A model generated the notes under the pieces. It had not been told where the DNA came from. It saw nothing but the letters and a program-made list of their open reading frames with translations, and did no database searches. Below, one piece after another: positions 8,289 to 17,654 of a stretch of 64,000 nt of DNA (the stretch's first letter is position 1; each line of letters starts with the position of its first letter). This DNA comes from Bacteroidetes bacterium UBA6161 (lineage in GTDB: Bacteria; Bacteroidota; Bacteroidia; NS11-12g; UBA955): the NCBI GenBank assembly GCA_002422315.1, contig DIUJ01000050.1:1-64000 (forward strand), written 5' to 3'. The translations under genes and the position numbers were made by a program.

Positions 8289-9257
8289 ATGAATATGGCA
8301 GCTGAAAAAAACTTTGAACTAATGGCCACTAACTTTTTCTTCAAAAATCAAGTTAGTTTTTATAGAGGAAAAGTAAGAGATGTATACAATATATCCGACA
8401 AGTATCTAGTATTGGTTGCATGCGATAGAATATCTGCTTTTGACCATGTACTGCCTAGGGCAATACCATATAAAGGACAAGTATTAACCCAAATTTCTTC
8501 CTATTTCTTAGAAGCTTGCAACGATATAGTGCCAAGTTGGAAAATATCTACCCCCGACCCTAATGTTACAATAGGGTATAAATGTGAGGCCATACCGATT
8601 GAAATGGTTGTAAGAGGTTATTTATGTGGGCATGCTTGGCGAATTTACAAAGCTGGAGGAAGAGAAATATGTGGGGTTACCATGCCCGATGGAATGAAAG
8701 AAAACGATAAATTCCCAGAACCAATAATCACCCCTGCGGTTAAAAACCATACTGGACACGACGTAGATATATCCTTGGAGGATATTGTAAAAAACAAATA
8801 TACAAACAAGAAATACTTGGACCAATTGGTAGAAAAAAGTTTGCAATTGTTTGCTAGAGGTACAGAATTGGCGGCTAAAAGAGGCTTGATTTTAGTAGAT
8901 ACTAAATATGAATTTGGTATTTACGACAAAAAAATAATGTTGATAGACGAGGTGCATACACCAGACTCTTCCAGATTTTTTTATTTGGAAACCTACGACA
9001 ATCTACAAAAAGACAATTTACCACAAAAACAACTTTCTAAGGAATTTGTAAGAGAATGGCTTATGGCAAATGGTTTTAGCGGTAAAAAAGATGAGTTGAT
9101 TCCAGAAATGACACCTGAAATCAACCAATCTATCACAGATCGATATGTAGAAATGTATGAAACATTCATGCAGGAAAAATTTGTTCCTAGGTCCTATGAG
9201 AATATCTTGGAAACCATGGAAAAATCTATCCAAAATGAATTGGAAAATCTATACTAA
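8289..9257 (+). CDS. purC: phosphoribosylaminoimidazolesuccinocarboxamide synthase
   Basis: SAICAR synthetase joins aspartate to CAIR in purine synthesis. The 322-residue length is that of the longer family type (as in yeast Ade1) rather than the shorter enterobacterial type. Family signatures are RGKVRDVY near residue 28, CDRISAFDHVLP, the loop IPYKGQVLTQ and VRGYLCGHAW. LILVDTKYEFG and DEVHTPDSSRF complete the ATP/substrate site. ATG codons at 8289 and 8295 are both possible. The last 23 bp overlap the start of the NHL-repeat gene in another frame. Confidence 0.96.
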   Translation: MNMAAEKNFELMATNFFFKNQVSFYRGKVRDVYNISDKYLVLVACDRISAFDHVLPRAIPYKGQVLTQISSYFLEACNDIVPSWKISTPDPNVTIGYKCEAIPIEMVVRGYLCGHAWRIYKAGGREICGVTMPDGMKENDKFPEPIITPAVKNHTGHDVDISLEDIVKNKYTNKKYLDQLVEKSLQLFARGTELAAKRGLILVDTKYEFGIYDKKIMLIDEVHTPDSSRFFYLETYDNLQKDNLPQKQLSKEFVREWLMANGFSGKKDELIPEMTPEINQSITDRYVEMYETFMQEKFVPRSYENILETMEKSIQNELENLY

Positions 9258-10590
9258 ACAAACACTACTCTGCTTTTCTCTTGGTTTTACACTAGGGATA
9301 AGCGCTCAAACAGTTACACGTCATGCTGGGATTTCTTATGTAGGTAGCGGACAGTATCGCTCCCTTAGAAACAATCCGATTAACGACGACTACTACTCTA
9401 ATCCTTTTGGGATTATGACCGACCAAAACAATCGTCTGGTATTTACAGACGAACAAAACCTAATGATGCTTATAGGAAGTAACTCTTATAATAGGATTGG
9501 AAGCCCTGGCGACCCCAGTATCAATGGTGGATTTGACGATGGTGCAGCTTCTTCTGGCTTGCTAAACTCCCCTTCTGGACTGGCGCTTATGCCCAATACA
9601 AATGAGATTTTTATTTGTGACTATGGGAACAACAACATACGAAAAGTTTCTGCATTTACTACCGTTGCAAATTCTCAGCTTATAAGTACCTACTCCGGTA
9701 AAGCTTTAAATCCTCCGGGTTTTGTAAATGGACCTCTCTCTCAAGCCCTTTTTAATGGCCCCACAGATATTGCAATTACTAGCAATGGGACCATATTTAT
9801 TGCAGATAAAAACAACCATGCAATCCGCAAAATAAAAAACGATACCGTTTCTACTTTTATTGGTATGAATGGAACTGCAGGCAATGAAGACGGATTTCAT
9901 TCTATGGCACGAGTAAACCTGCCCATGGGCTTGCACTTGTACCACGACACCCTTCTGTATATTTCAGATTTTGGAAATAGAAGAATCCGTGTGGTAAATC
10001 TCAATACAAATACCGTTAAAACTATAGTAAATTCAGGGCTTTTAAACCCTAGAAAAGTTATTAGGGTTCACAATACCCTTTTTATTTCCGATGAGTTTAA
10101 TGTGAAGTATTTTGCCAAAGACACTCTTAAAGTTTTGGCAGGTGGCAATACTCCAGACGATTTAGATGGAATAGGGAGCGAGGCCCGGTTTTATGACTTA
10201 TACCACTTGGCTTTTCAACCACTTGATAGCGCACTTTATGTGGTTGACCAAGGCGTAAATATAATTAAAAGAATAAGCATAGATTTTGAATTAACAGAAG
10301 AAGAAATAGAGGATACAACTGGTCAGATGAGTGTGACTAAACCCTATGCCTCAAAACTTAATATTTTCCCAAATCCGGTAACCAGTGTTTTAAATATACA
10401 TTTAAATAAGGCAAAAGAGGTAAAAATACAGCTCATAAGTATGGAAGGGAAAATACAAAACACTATTGAAACAACACCTACTAGCAGTGCGATTCAAATA
10501 GATTGCGAGAGACTCCAAACAGGCCTATATCTAGTTACCATAGAAGAAAAAAATGGGATTAAGCAGTATTATAAAATTCGTAAAGAATAA
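9235..10590 (+). CDS. secreted NHL-repeat protein with T9SS type A sorting domain
   Basis: 451 residues. I start at the ATG at 9235 because it gives a clean signal peptide (LLCFSLGFTLGISAQ), whereas the longer frame would begin inside purC. At least three NHL blades are visible: SPSGLALMPNTNEIFICDYG, GPTDIAITSNGTIFIADKNN and LYISDFGNRRIRVVNL. A T9SS C-terminal domain begins at LNIFPNPVTSVLNIHL and ends GLYLVTIEE with a basic tail. It is likely a propeller exported to the surface; its ligand is unknown. Confidence 0.87.
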   Translation: MNWKIYTKQTLLCFSLGFTLGISAQTVTRHAGISYVGSGQYRSLRNNPINDDYYSNPFGIMTDQNNRLVFTDEQNLMMLIGSNSYNRIGSPGDPSINGGFDDGAASSGLLNSPSGLALMPNTNEIFICDYGNNNIRKVSAFTTVANSQLISTYSGKALNPPGFVNGPLSQALFNGPTDIAITSNGTIFIADKNNHAIRKIKNDTVSTFIGMNGTAGNEDGFHSMARVNLPMGLHLYHDTLLYISDFGNRRIRVVNLNTNTVKTIVNSGLLNPRKVIRVHNTLFISDEFNVKYFAKDTLKVLAGGNTPDDLDGIGSEARFYDLYHLAFQPLDSALYVVDQGVNIIKRISIDFELTEEEIEDTTGQMSVTKPYASKLNIFPNPVTSVLNIHLNKAKEVKIQLISMEGKIQNTIETTPTSSAIQIDCERLQTGLYLVTIEEKNGIKQYYKIRKE

Positions 10591-10660
10591 GTCCCAACTG
10601 AAATCCTTGGCCTTCCTTTTTTTCATACAATAAAAAATAAACATAAACTGATTTTTAAAG

Positions 10661-10668
10661 TAATTTTG
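10661..10668 (+). promoter_or_regulatory. TAATTTTG -7 box upstream of argS
   Basis: An exact TAnnTTTG match 18 bp before the argS start codon, in a 96-bp gap. Confidence 0.5.
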
Positions 10669-10686
10669 CTACCTTGAACAGATACC

Positions 10687-12477
10687 ATGACACGAATTGA
10701 AAATATTATACGCCACTATGTAGCCAAAGCTATAGAATCTATTTTTGAACATAGCATTCAAGAAGAAAACATTGGTCTAGACATTACCAAAAAAGAATTT
10801 ATAGGTGATTTTACACTTGTAGTATTTCCTTATTTGAAAATAAGCAAATTAAACCCCGAACAAACTGCGGAAAGAATTGGGGAATACTTAATTAAAGAAT
10901 GTGAATATATTCAATCTTACAATGTGGTAAAAGGTTTTTTGAACTTAGAGGTGTCTATTAAATATTGGAATAGTTTTTTGAGCTATTATGCAAAAGACTC
11001 TGAATATGGTAAAAACAACCTAGGAAAAGGAGAGAAACTTATGATAGAATACTCCTCTCCAAATACCAATAAGCCCTTACATTTAGGTCATATTCGCAAC
11101 AATCTTTTAGGTTTCTCTATCGCGCAGATTATGCAAAATAGTGGTTACGACGTTATCAAAGTAAATTTAATAAATGACCGAGGAATTCATATATGCAAAA
11201 GTATGCTTGCTTGGCAAAAATATGGCAATGGCGAAACCCCAGAGAGTTCTGGAATAAAAGGAGACCACTTGGTAGGCAAATACTATGTTGCATTTGACAA
11301 GCACTACAAAACACAAGTACAAGAACTTGTAGCCCAAGGCATAGAAGAAAAAGTTGCGGAAAGCGAAGCACCTCTTATGAAAGAAGCAAGAGAAATGCTT
11401 ATTAAATGGGAAAATAACGATTTAGAAACCGTTGCTTTGTGGGAAAAAATGAACCAATGGGTGTATGCAGGTTTTAACCAAACATATACAGCATTAGGAG
11501 TAGATTTCGACCACTTCTATTACGAATCCAACACCTATAAGTTGGGGAAAGAAATTGTGGAAGAAGGACTTCATAAAAAGGTATTTTACAAACAGGAAGA
11601 TAGTTCTGTATGGATAGACTTGAGCGCAGAAAAACTAGACAAAAAACTTTTGCTTCGCAGTGATGGAACCTCTGTATACATGACCCAAGACCTTGGAACA
11701 GCAGACCTTAAATATCAAGATTTTGAAGCTCCAAGAGCAATTTACGTTGTTGGAAATGAACAAGACTATCACTTTAAAGTATTGTTTGAAATACTAAAAA
11801 AATTAGAAAGACCTTATGCCAATGGATTATATCATCTTTCCTATGGCATGGTAGACCTTCCTTCTGGAAAAATGAAAAGCCGAGAAGGCACAGTGGTAGA
11901 TGCAGACGATCTAATCAAAGAGATGGTTGAAACTGCTGCCAAAAAATCTGAAGAGAGTGGCAAAACAGAAGGAATGGAAGGGAATGAAATCTATGAATTG
12001 AATCAAATGGTTGGTTTGGGTGCACTAAAATATTATATACTAAAAGTAGATCCAAGCAAAAGAATGCTATTTAATCCAGAAGAATCAATAGACTTCCAAG
12101 GAGATACTGGGCCATTTATTCAGTATACCCATGCTCGAATAAAATCTATTTTAAGACAAATCCCAAACCTGGACTTTTTAAAAGAAGAACTAACAGACGA
12201 TTTACCACTTCACGAAACCGAAATAGAAACCCTAATGGCGCTATACCAATTTCCACAAGAAACACAAAAGGCAGCAGAAATGCTGAATCCAGCCTTTGTT
12301 GCTGCTTCATGTTTAAAACTAGCACGAAGTTTCAATAGAGTTTACAAAGAAGTTAGTTTTCTGAGGGAAGAAAATATCGCAATAAAAAACAACAGATTAA
12401 AACTTGCCTATTTTACTGCACAAACCATAGAACATGGAATGAGACTACTTGGAATATCTGTACCCGAAAGAATGTAA
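10687..12477 (+). CDS. argS: arginyl-tRNA synthetase
   Basis: Class I aminoacyl-tRNA synthetase of 596 residues that charges tRNA-Arg. It has the N-terminal Arg-specific additional domain (residues 1-100), the HIGH motif as HLGH at 132-135 and the KMSKS-like loop SGKMKSREG near 396. The catalytic domain is followed by the DALR anticodon-binding domain, ending GMRLLGISVPERM, which is typical of the family. Full length. The saccharopine dehydrogenase-like gene begins 3 bp downstream. Confidence 0.97.
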   Translation: MTRIENIIRHYVAKAIESIFEHSIQEENIGLDITKKEFIGDFTLVVFPYLKISKLNPEQTAERIGEYLIKECEYIQSYNVVKGFLNLEVSIKYWNSFLSYYAKDSEYGKNNLGKGEKLMIEYSSPNTNKPLHLGHIRNNLLGFSIAQIMQNSGYDVIKVNLINDRGIHICKSMLAWQKYGNGETPESSGIKGDHLVGKYYVAFDKHYKTQVQELVAQGIEEKVAESEAPLMKEAREMLIKWENNDLETVALWEKMNQWVYAGFNQTYTALGVDFDHFYYESNTYKLGKEIVEEGLHKKVFYKQEDSSVWIDLSAEKLDKKLLLRSDGTSVYMTQDLGTADLKYQDFEAPRAIYVVGNEQDYHFKVLFEILKKLERPYANGLYHLSYGMVDLPSGKMKSREGTVVDADDLIKEMVETAAKKSEESGKTEGMEGNEIYELNQMVGLGALKYYILKVDPSKRMLFNPEESIDFQGDTGPFIQYTHARIKSILRQIPNLDFLKEELTDDLPLHETEIETLMALYQFPQETQKAAEMLNPAFVAASCLKLARSFNRVYKEVSFLREENIAIKNNRLKLAYFTAQTIEHGMRLLGISVPERM

Positions 12478-12480
12478 AAA

Positions 12481-13806
12481 ATGACACAAATTTTAGTTTT
12501 AGGTGCTGGCAAATCCTCCGGAAGTTTAATACAATACCTAGGAAAATGGTGCAGTTCTCAAAATATAGGATTTACAGTTGCAGACATAGACCAATCACTA
12601 ATTGAAGAAAAAACCATAGGTTTAACCAATTGTAAAAAAGTTAAAATAGAAGAGAATAACGACTTGCAACTAGAAACTATTGTTTCTGAAAGTACAATTG
12701 TAGTATCGCTGCTTCCTGTATTTATGCATTTAAAAATTGCAAAACTGTGCATAAAGTATGGCAAACATATGGCTACTGCTAGCTATGTAAGCCCAGAAAT
12801 AAGAAGCTTAGAAAATGAAATTAAAGAAAAGAAACTTTGCTTTTTATTCGAACTAGGAGTAGACCCTGGGATAGACCACTTATCTGCCAAAAAACTTATA
12901 GACGAAATAAAAAGCGAAGGAGGAGAAATAGAGTCCTTTAAAAGTTATACTGGTGCCTTGTTGCACCCAAATTCAGAAGAGGTTAACCCTTGGAAATATT
13001 TGTTTACTTGGAACCCAAGAAATGTAGTGTTAGCTGGGCAAGGATCTTGGGCTAAGTTTAAAGAAAAGGGCCAAATAAAATACCTTCCTTACTCTAGATT
13101 ATTTAAGGAAACAACTTCTATACAGCTAGACAATCTAGGTAAGTTTGAAGCTTATATAAATAGGGATTCTTTAGAATATGAAAAAGCTTTTGGTTTAGAA
13201 AATTGCCAGACAATAATAAGAGGCACATTGCGAAGACCATTTTTCGCCGAAGCATGGAATGTATTGGTATACTTAGGTATCACATCAGACAACATACAGA
13301 TCCCTATAGCTGCAAACACTTCTATTAAAACATTTTATAAACAAATTTGTGGTTTAGAAGATTTTACTAAAAATGAAATAGAGCAAAAAACAGGCTTTTT
13401 CATACATGAGAATGCATGGAAAAATATAGAATTTTTAGAGTTGAATTCCAAAAATATCCTTCCAATAGGAACTTTTACTCCGGCTCAAATTTTAGAACAA
13501 ATTCTTACAGAAAAATTGAAATTTGAAACGCACCACCAAGATAGAGTGGTTATGTGCCATATTATACAATACACAAAAAACAATGTTTCAAAACAAAGAA
13601 CCAGCTATTTAAGTATAAATGGAAGCAAAGAACAAACTGCTATTAGCAGTTCGGTAGGATTGCCACTGGCTATGGGAGTAAAACAGATTGTCCAAAAAAA
13701 ATTCCAAAAAATAGGAATACATATCCCGATTTACAAAGAGCTTTACGAACCCATACTAGCTGAATTAGAAACCTTTGGAATAAAATTCTACGAAATCACT
13801 TCTTAA
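12481..13806 (+). CDS. saccharopine dehydrogenase family protein
   Basis: 441 residues with an N-terminal Rossmann motif (LVLGAGKSSGSLIQYL) and the conserved family segments MATASYVSPEIR and FELGVDPGIDHLSAKKLID. The C-terminal domain has the GTFTPAQILEQIL and VGLPLAMGVKQI pattern of saccharopine reductases. Known relatives interconvert saccharopine with aminoadipate semialdehyde plus glutamate in lysine metabolism, or with lysine. Which direction or substrate applies here cannot be told. It directly follows argS and is probably transcribed with it. Confidence 0.87.
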   Translation: MTQILVLGAGKSSGSLIQYLGKWCSSQNIGFTVADIDQSLIEEKTIGLTNCKKVKIEENNDLQLETIVSESTIVVSLLPVFMHLKIAKLCIKYGKHMATASYVSPEIRSLENEIKEKKLCFLFELGVDPGIDHLSAKKLIDEIKSEGGEIESFKSYTGALLHPNSEEVNPWKYLFTWNPRNVVLAGQGSWAKFKEKGQIKYLPYSRLFKETTSIQLDNLGKFEAYINRDSLEYEKAFGLENCQTIIRGTLRRPFFAEAWNVLVYLGITSDNIQIPIAANTSIKTFYKQICGLEDFTKNEIEQKTGFFIHENAWKNIEFLELNSKNILPIGTFTPAQILEQILTEKLKFETHHQDRVVMCHIIQYTKNNVSKQRTSYLSINGSKEQTAISSSVGLPLAMGVKQIVQKKFQKIGIHIPIYKELYEPILAELETFGIKFYEITS

Positions 13807-13845
13807 GAAAAATTTGATTTAAAGAAATGGCACGTTTTTTGCAAA

Positions 13846-15453
13846 ATGTTGGCCAATCCGATGTTGCATTACCTTACATATATCAATAAAAAAACAAAAC
13901 TTCTTATTTTAACGAGCCTGTATTTCCTTGCATTACAGAACAATAGCTATTCACAAGCCTACTTTATTTCCGAAGAAAAGCACCACTCCAACACAATTAA
14001 AGAAGAATCTTTACAAGTTGAAACTACTGTACTAGACAGTATCATAGAACTAGGTTTAAAATTTCTAAACAAACCATACAGATACAAAGGCCCAAACAAC
14101 ATTACAATGGATTGTAGCGGCTACTTAACCTATATTTTCGGAGAAAATTCTTTCTCACTTCCCCACTCTTCCGCTTCTATGGCTCAATTAACCAATAAAA
14201 TAGACAAATCAGAATTAAAAACTGGAGATTTGGCTTTCTTTACTGGTAGAAATGCAAAAAGTAAAAGAGTAGGTCATGTGGGATTAATTGTGGATGTGTC
14301 GGAAAACTGCATTCAAATGATGCACAGCTGCTCTAGAGGAATAATTATTGAAGATATTTCAAAAAGTGACTACTACAAAAATAGACTAGTTAAATATGGA
14401 AGGTTGCAAAATTTAGAAGAAAAAATAAGTATTCAAAAGGAGTTTATAAAACGACACAACGATTCCATACAAAGAAAAAAAGACAGCGTTAGCATTATAG
14501 GTGTAGGCGATATTATGTTGGGTACAAATTTCCCTAACGATAAATTTTTAGCACCAAACGATGGATCGGAATTGTTAAATCCAGTTTCCGCTATACTACA
14601 AAGCGCGGATATTACATTTGGAAACCTAGAAGGGGTGCTATCAGACGAAGAAGGGAAAGTAAAAAATTGCAACAATCCCGAAATATGCTATGCATTTAGA
14701 AGTCCAAGTCATTATGCTAAATATTTGAAAGAATCAGGGTTTGATGTGATGAGCATCGCAAACAATCATGTAGGAGACTTTGGAGAAATTGGAAGAAAAA
14801 ATACAGTTACAACCCTCGAAAAAGAAGAAATTCAATTTGCAGGTCTTCAGGACTACCCATTTAGTATATTTACCAAGGACAATGTAACCTATGGTTTTTG
14901 TGCTTTTGCTCCAAATACAGGAACAATAAGCATAAACGATAGCAAAAAAGCAATTGAAATTGTTTCACATTTAGACTCGTTATGCGACATCGTAATTGTA
15001 TCTTTCCATGGAGGAGCAGAAGGTGCCAAATACAGAAGCATAACACGCCAAAATGAAATTTATTTAGGAGAAAACAGAGGCAATCCTTACCAATTTGCAA
15101 GAACAGTAATTGATGCTGGCGCTGACATAGTTTTTGGTCATGGCCCACATGTTACAAGGGCAATAGACTTATACAAAGACAAATTTATTGCTTACAGCTT
15201 GGGTAATTTTGCCACTTATGCACGTTTTAACTTAAGTGGCCCAAACGGTTTTGCACCTATTGTAAATGTTACTACTGATAATACAGGGAATTTCCTAAGG
15301 GCAGAGATAACTTCCATTAAACAGACTGGAGAAGGTGGCCCTATTATAGATTCCGAAAATAAAGCACTTAAAGAAATTCAATCCCTTACTAAAAAAGATT
15401 TCCCAGAATCGCTTCTGCTTATTCAAGATAATGGTTTGGTAATCAAAAAATAA
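13846..15453 (+). CDS. NlpC/P60 peptidase fused to a CapA-type metallophosphatase domain
   Basis: 535 residues. A hydrophobic export signal lies at about residues 18-36. An NlpC/P60 (C40) domain spans about 60-185 with catalytic Cys90 in MDCSGYL and His144 in GHVGLIVD. A CapA/PGA_cap calcineurin-like domain follows from about 214: GVGDIMLG with Asp222, SIANNHVGDFG, SFHGGAE and FGHGPHVTRAID. The first domain should cut peptidoglycan stem peptides. The second resembles the poly-gamma-glutamate capsule protein CapA. Both would act in the envelope. The fusion suggests a link between wall remodelling and a surface polymer (inference). Confidence 0.87.
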   Translation: MLANPMLHYLTYINKKTKLLILTSLYFLALQNNSYSQAYFISEEKHHSNTIKEESLQVETTVLDSIIELGLKFLNKPYRYKGPNNITMDCSGYLTYIFGENSFSLPHSSASMAQLTNKIDKSELKTGDLAFFTGRNAKSKRVGHVGLIVDVSENCIQMMHSCSRGIIIEDISKSDYYKNRLVKYGRLQNLEEKISIQKEFIKRHNDSIQRKKDSVSIIGVGDIMLGTNFPNDKFLAPNDGSELLNPVSAILQSADITFGNLEGVLSDEEGKVKNCNNPEICYAFRSPSHYAKYLKESGFDVMSIANNHVGDFGEIGRKNTVTTLEKEEIQFAGLQDYPFSIFTKDNVTYGFCAFAPNTGTISINDSKKAIEIVSHLDSLCDIVIVSFHGGAEGAKYRSITRQNEIYLGENRGNPYQFARTVIDAGADIVFGHGPHVTRAIDLYKDKFIAYSLGNFATYARFNLSGPNGFAPIVNVTTDNTGNFLRAEITSIKQTGEGGPIIDSENKALKEIQSLTKKDFPESLLLIQDNGLVIKK

Positions 15454-15539
15454 TTTTGATTCTTATGTCACTTTTTTATATACTTGCGGTTAACTGCAAG
15501 AAATAGCAGACTAATATTAATCAAAATTAAAAATTAACA

Positions 15540-15878
15540 ATGGAAACATCAAAAGTAGACATGTTTATCATGCAAAACAGTAAATTTTTTGAATCTCACC
15601 ACCTGCCAATGATCAGAGAAAGGTTGCTAGAATTAGACGATTCGAAATGGACTCAAGTACAAATGATTCAATACAAAGACCCAACTACAATTATGATTGT
15701 GTCAATTTTAGCTGGGAATTTAGGAATTGATAGATTTATGATTGGCGACACAGGTATAGGTGTAGGAAAACTTATTACTTGCGGAGGATTAGGTATTTGG
15801 GCTATCGTAGACTGGTTTATGATAATGGGTGCTACAAGAGAGAAAAACATGGAGAAATTCTTACTAAGTATATCTTAA
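15540..15878 (+). CDS. TM2 domain-containing membrane protein
   Basis: 112 residues. The C-terminal 65 residues are a TM2 domain: a first hydrophobic helix with GNLGIDRFMIGDTGIG, a short turn, and a second helix (GGLGIWAIVDWFMIMG). The conserved D-R-F and the Asp in the second helix are present. The N-terminal part is hydrophilic and would be cytoplasmic. It is the first of three small membrane-protein genes that run into an M48 protease gene, all closely spaced. The function is unknown. Confidence 0.87.
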   Translation: METSKVDMFIMQNSKFFESHHLPMIRERLLELDDSKWTQVQMIQYKDPTTIMIVSILAGNLGIDRFMIGDTGIGVGKLITCGGLGIWAIVDWFMIMGATREKNMEKFLLSIS

Positions 15879-15884
15879 AAACTC

Positions 15885-16292
15885 ATGAATAAGGGCAGGC
15901 TATACCCTATTATAGGAATAGCAAATTTTGCAGGAATTGGGTGGTTGATTTACCATTTTAAAGAAATCAATAATTTAGAAAGCAACCCCGTATGCCCAAT
16001 TAAACTAACTAGCGGATACCCCTGCCCTTCCTGTGGTTCTACGCGTTCTATACTTGCCATTTTACATGGCGATTTTATGGAAGCTTTACTACTAAACCCA
16101 TTAGGCTACTTAAGTTTCGTATTAATAGGTGTTACTAGTATTCTAATGTTAATTGATTGGTTAAAAAAGACTGACCTCTTGTTAAGATTTTACTTATTTT
16201 CTGAAAACAAACTAAAACAAAAAGCTATTTCTATTCCATTCATAATACTCATCTTGTTGAATTGGATTTGGAATATTACCAAAGGACTATGA
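15885..16292 (+). CDS. DUF2752 membrane protein
   Basis: 135 residues. It has the DUF2752 signature CPIKLTSGYPCPSCGSTRS around residues 37-55, with three Cys and an Arg, and further hydrophobic helices on both sides. The Cys-rich loop could bind metal, but this is not shown. The gene is coupled to the next by an ATGA stop-start overlap at 16289-16292, so the two are probably translated together. Confidence 0.87.
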   Translation: MNKGRLYPIIGIANFAGIGWLIYHFKEINNLESNPVCPIKLTSGYPCPSCGSTRSILAILHGDFMEALLLNPLGYLSFVLIGVTSILMLIDWLKKTDLLLRFYLFSENKLKQKAISIPFIILILLNWIWNITKGL

Positions 16293-16750
16293 TAAAATAC
16301 ACCAAACTTTCGCCCCCTCCTGGAGAACATGAAGCTGAAAGAGCTTCCAATAGCTACCTTATGTCATTGGTTGCCGTAGTGGTTGGTTTACCTCTCCCAA
16401 TTGTTAATTTAATAGCAACCCTAATCTTCTATCTTGGAAATAGAAAATCTACTGCATTTGTAAAATGGCACAGTACACAAGCCTTGCTCTCTCAAATTTC
16501 AGTATTGTTTTTAAATAGTGCTGCATTTTGGTGGACCATAAATGTTGTTTTTAAAAATGCCGAAGCAAGCAATTGGTATATTTCGTACATGATTACAGTA
16601 TTGATAGTAAATCTTATAGAATTTATAATGACCATTATTACCGCTATACAAGTTAGAAAAGGGATTCATGTAGAATGGTGGTTTTATGGAGAACTTTGCG
16701 ATCAAATTATTGGAATTAATACTAAAAAAGAAAATGAAAACATTCAGTAA
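16289..16750 (+). CDS. DUF4870-like small membrane protein
   Basis: 153 residues beginning at the ATG that overlaps the previous stop (ATGA). The pattern fits DUF4870/Tic20-like proteins: an N-terminal hydrophilic PPPGEHEAERASNSYLMSL, a helix with LPIVNLIATLIFYLG, then FVKWHSTQALLSQ and two more helices. The role is unknown. The following M48 protease gene begins inside its last codons, which again suggests one operon. Confidence 0.75.
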   Translation: MIKYTKLSPPPGEHEAERASNSYLMSLVAVVVGLPLPIVNLIATLIFYLGNRKSTAFVKWHSTQALLSQISVLFLNSAAFWWTINVVFKNAEASNWYISYMITVLIVNLIEFIMTIITAIQVRKGIHVEWWFYGELCDQIIGINTKKENENIQ

Positions 16751-17537
16751 ATTAATCCTTACGGTAATCGGAATTGGTTCTCTCTTTTTTATCATACAAC
16801 TCGTAGATTGGGTAGCTATATTCAATCCGCAAAAAATCTCTAAAACAACAGAAGAGAAACTTGGTGAATTGTATTGGGAGATTATTTCCAAAATGGAAAA
16901 AGAAGTAAAAAACGACAGTATTACTATCCCTATTAAAAAACTCTTTAATAAAATTGCTGATAAAAATGAACTTGATATTACTGAATTAAAAATACATGTG
17001 CTTCAAAACGAGCAAATCAATGCGTTTGCACTACCTGGAAATAGAATTATACTATATACTGGATTGATTAAAGAAAGCGAGAATCAGGGAGAACTTGCAG
17101 GTGTTATATGTCATGAATTGGCTCATATCCATAAAAAACATATCTTGAAAAAGCTAGTTAAAGAGATAGGATTATCTACCATAATTAGCATGACCACAGG
17201 GAATGGAGCAGGAACAGAAACTGTAAAACAAGCATTAAAGATACTAAGTTCTAGTGCATACGATCGTAATTTGGAAACAGAAGCAGATTTAACAGCTATT
17301 GAATATCTAGAAAATGCAAAAATGAGTCCTGAATATTTTGCTGATTTTATGTTTAAAATGTCTGAATTGATGGAAGTTGCAAAAGAACTTACCTTAATTA
17401 GTTCGCATCCTCATTCAGAAGATAGAACTAAAGCAATATTGGACAATACCAAACTAAAAAAAGACAAACACCAAGATATTCTAAGTACAAGAGAATGGGA
17501 TTCCTTAAAAAACAATACTTACAATGTGGTAAATTGA
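16734..17537 (+). CDS. M48 family zinc metalloprotease
   Basis: 267 residues. The ATG at 16734 gives an N-terminal hydrophobic anchor or signal (LILTVIGIGSLFFIIQLV). The zinc site is HELAH at 127-131, and the third ligand is likely in ETEADLTAIEYL. The preceding FALPGNRIILYTGLI is typical of HtpX/Oma1-like M48 peptidases. It probably degrades or processes envelope proteins. It is the last gene of the four-gene unit starting at 15540. The longer frame from 16686 would lie inside the upstream gene and is not preferred. Confidence 0.9.
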   Translation: MKTFSKLILTVIGIGSLFFIIQLVDWVAIFNPQKISKTTEEKLGELYWEIISKMEKEVKNDSITIPIKKLFNKIADKNELDITELKIHVLQNEQINAFALPGNRIILYTGLIKESENQGELAGVICHELAHIHKKHILKKLVKEIGLSTIISMTTGNGAGTETVKQALKILSSSAYDRNLETEADLTAIEYLENAKMSPEYFADFMFKMSELMEVAKELTLISSHPHSEDRTKAILDNTKLKKDKHQDILSTREWDSLKNNTYNVVN

Positions 17538-17600
17538 AAAATAAATAGATACGATAAATAGCCTAATCGATTAAATTCATAGGATACGTGTTATTTTTAT

Positions 17601-17615
17601 TTAGAATTATTCTAA
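17601..17615. promoter_or_regulatory. Fur-family-like operator in the isc promoter
   Basis: TTAGAAT-T-ATTCTAA is a perfect 7-1-7 inverted repeat. Its core matches TTTAGAANNNTTCTAA, the iron-control element known for the Fur-family regulator Irr in alphaproteobacteria, and it has the Fur/PerR 7-1-7 geometry. It ends 9 bp before the -7 box of iscU, so a bound protein would block RNA polymerase. Which regulator binds is inference. Confidence 0.55.
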
Positions 17616-17624
17616 GAAAAGACT

Positions 17625-17632
17625 TAAATTTG
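17625..17632 (+). promoter_or_regulatory. TAAATTTG -7 box for iscU-iscA
   Basis: An exact TAnnTTTG match 22 bp upstream of the iscU start codon and just downstream of the dyad at 17601-17615. Confidence 0.6.
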
Positions 17633-17654
17633 CAGTAACAAAAAAATAAACAAA

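Noticed and set aside
9157..9234. Longer start for the NHL-repeat protein
   Set aside because: Would put 26 residues inside purC ahead of a clear signal peptide; the ATG at 9235 is better.
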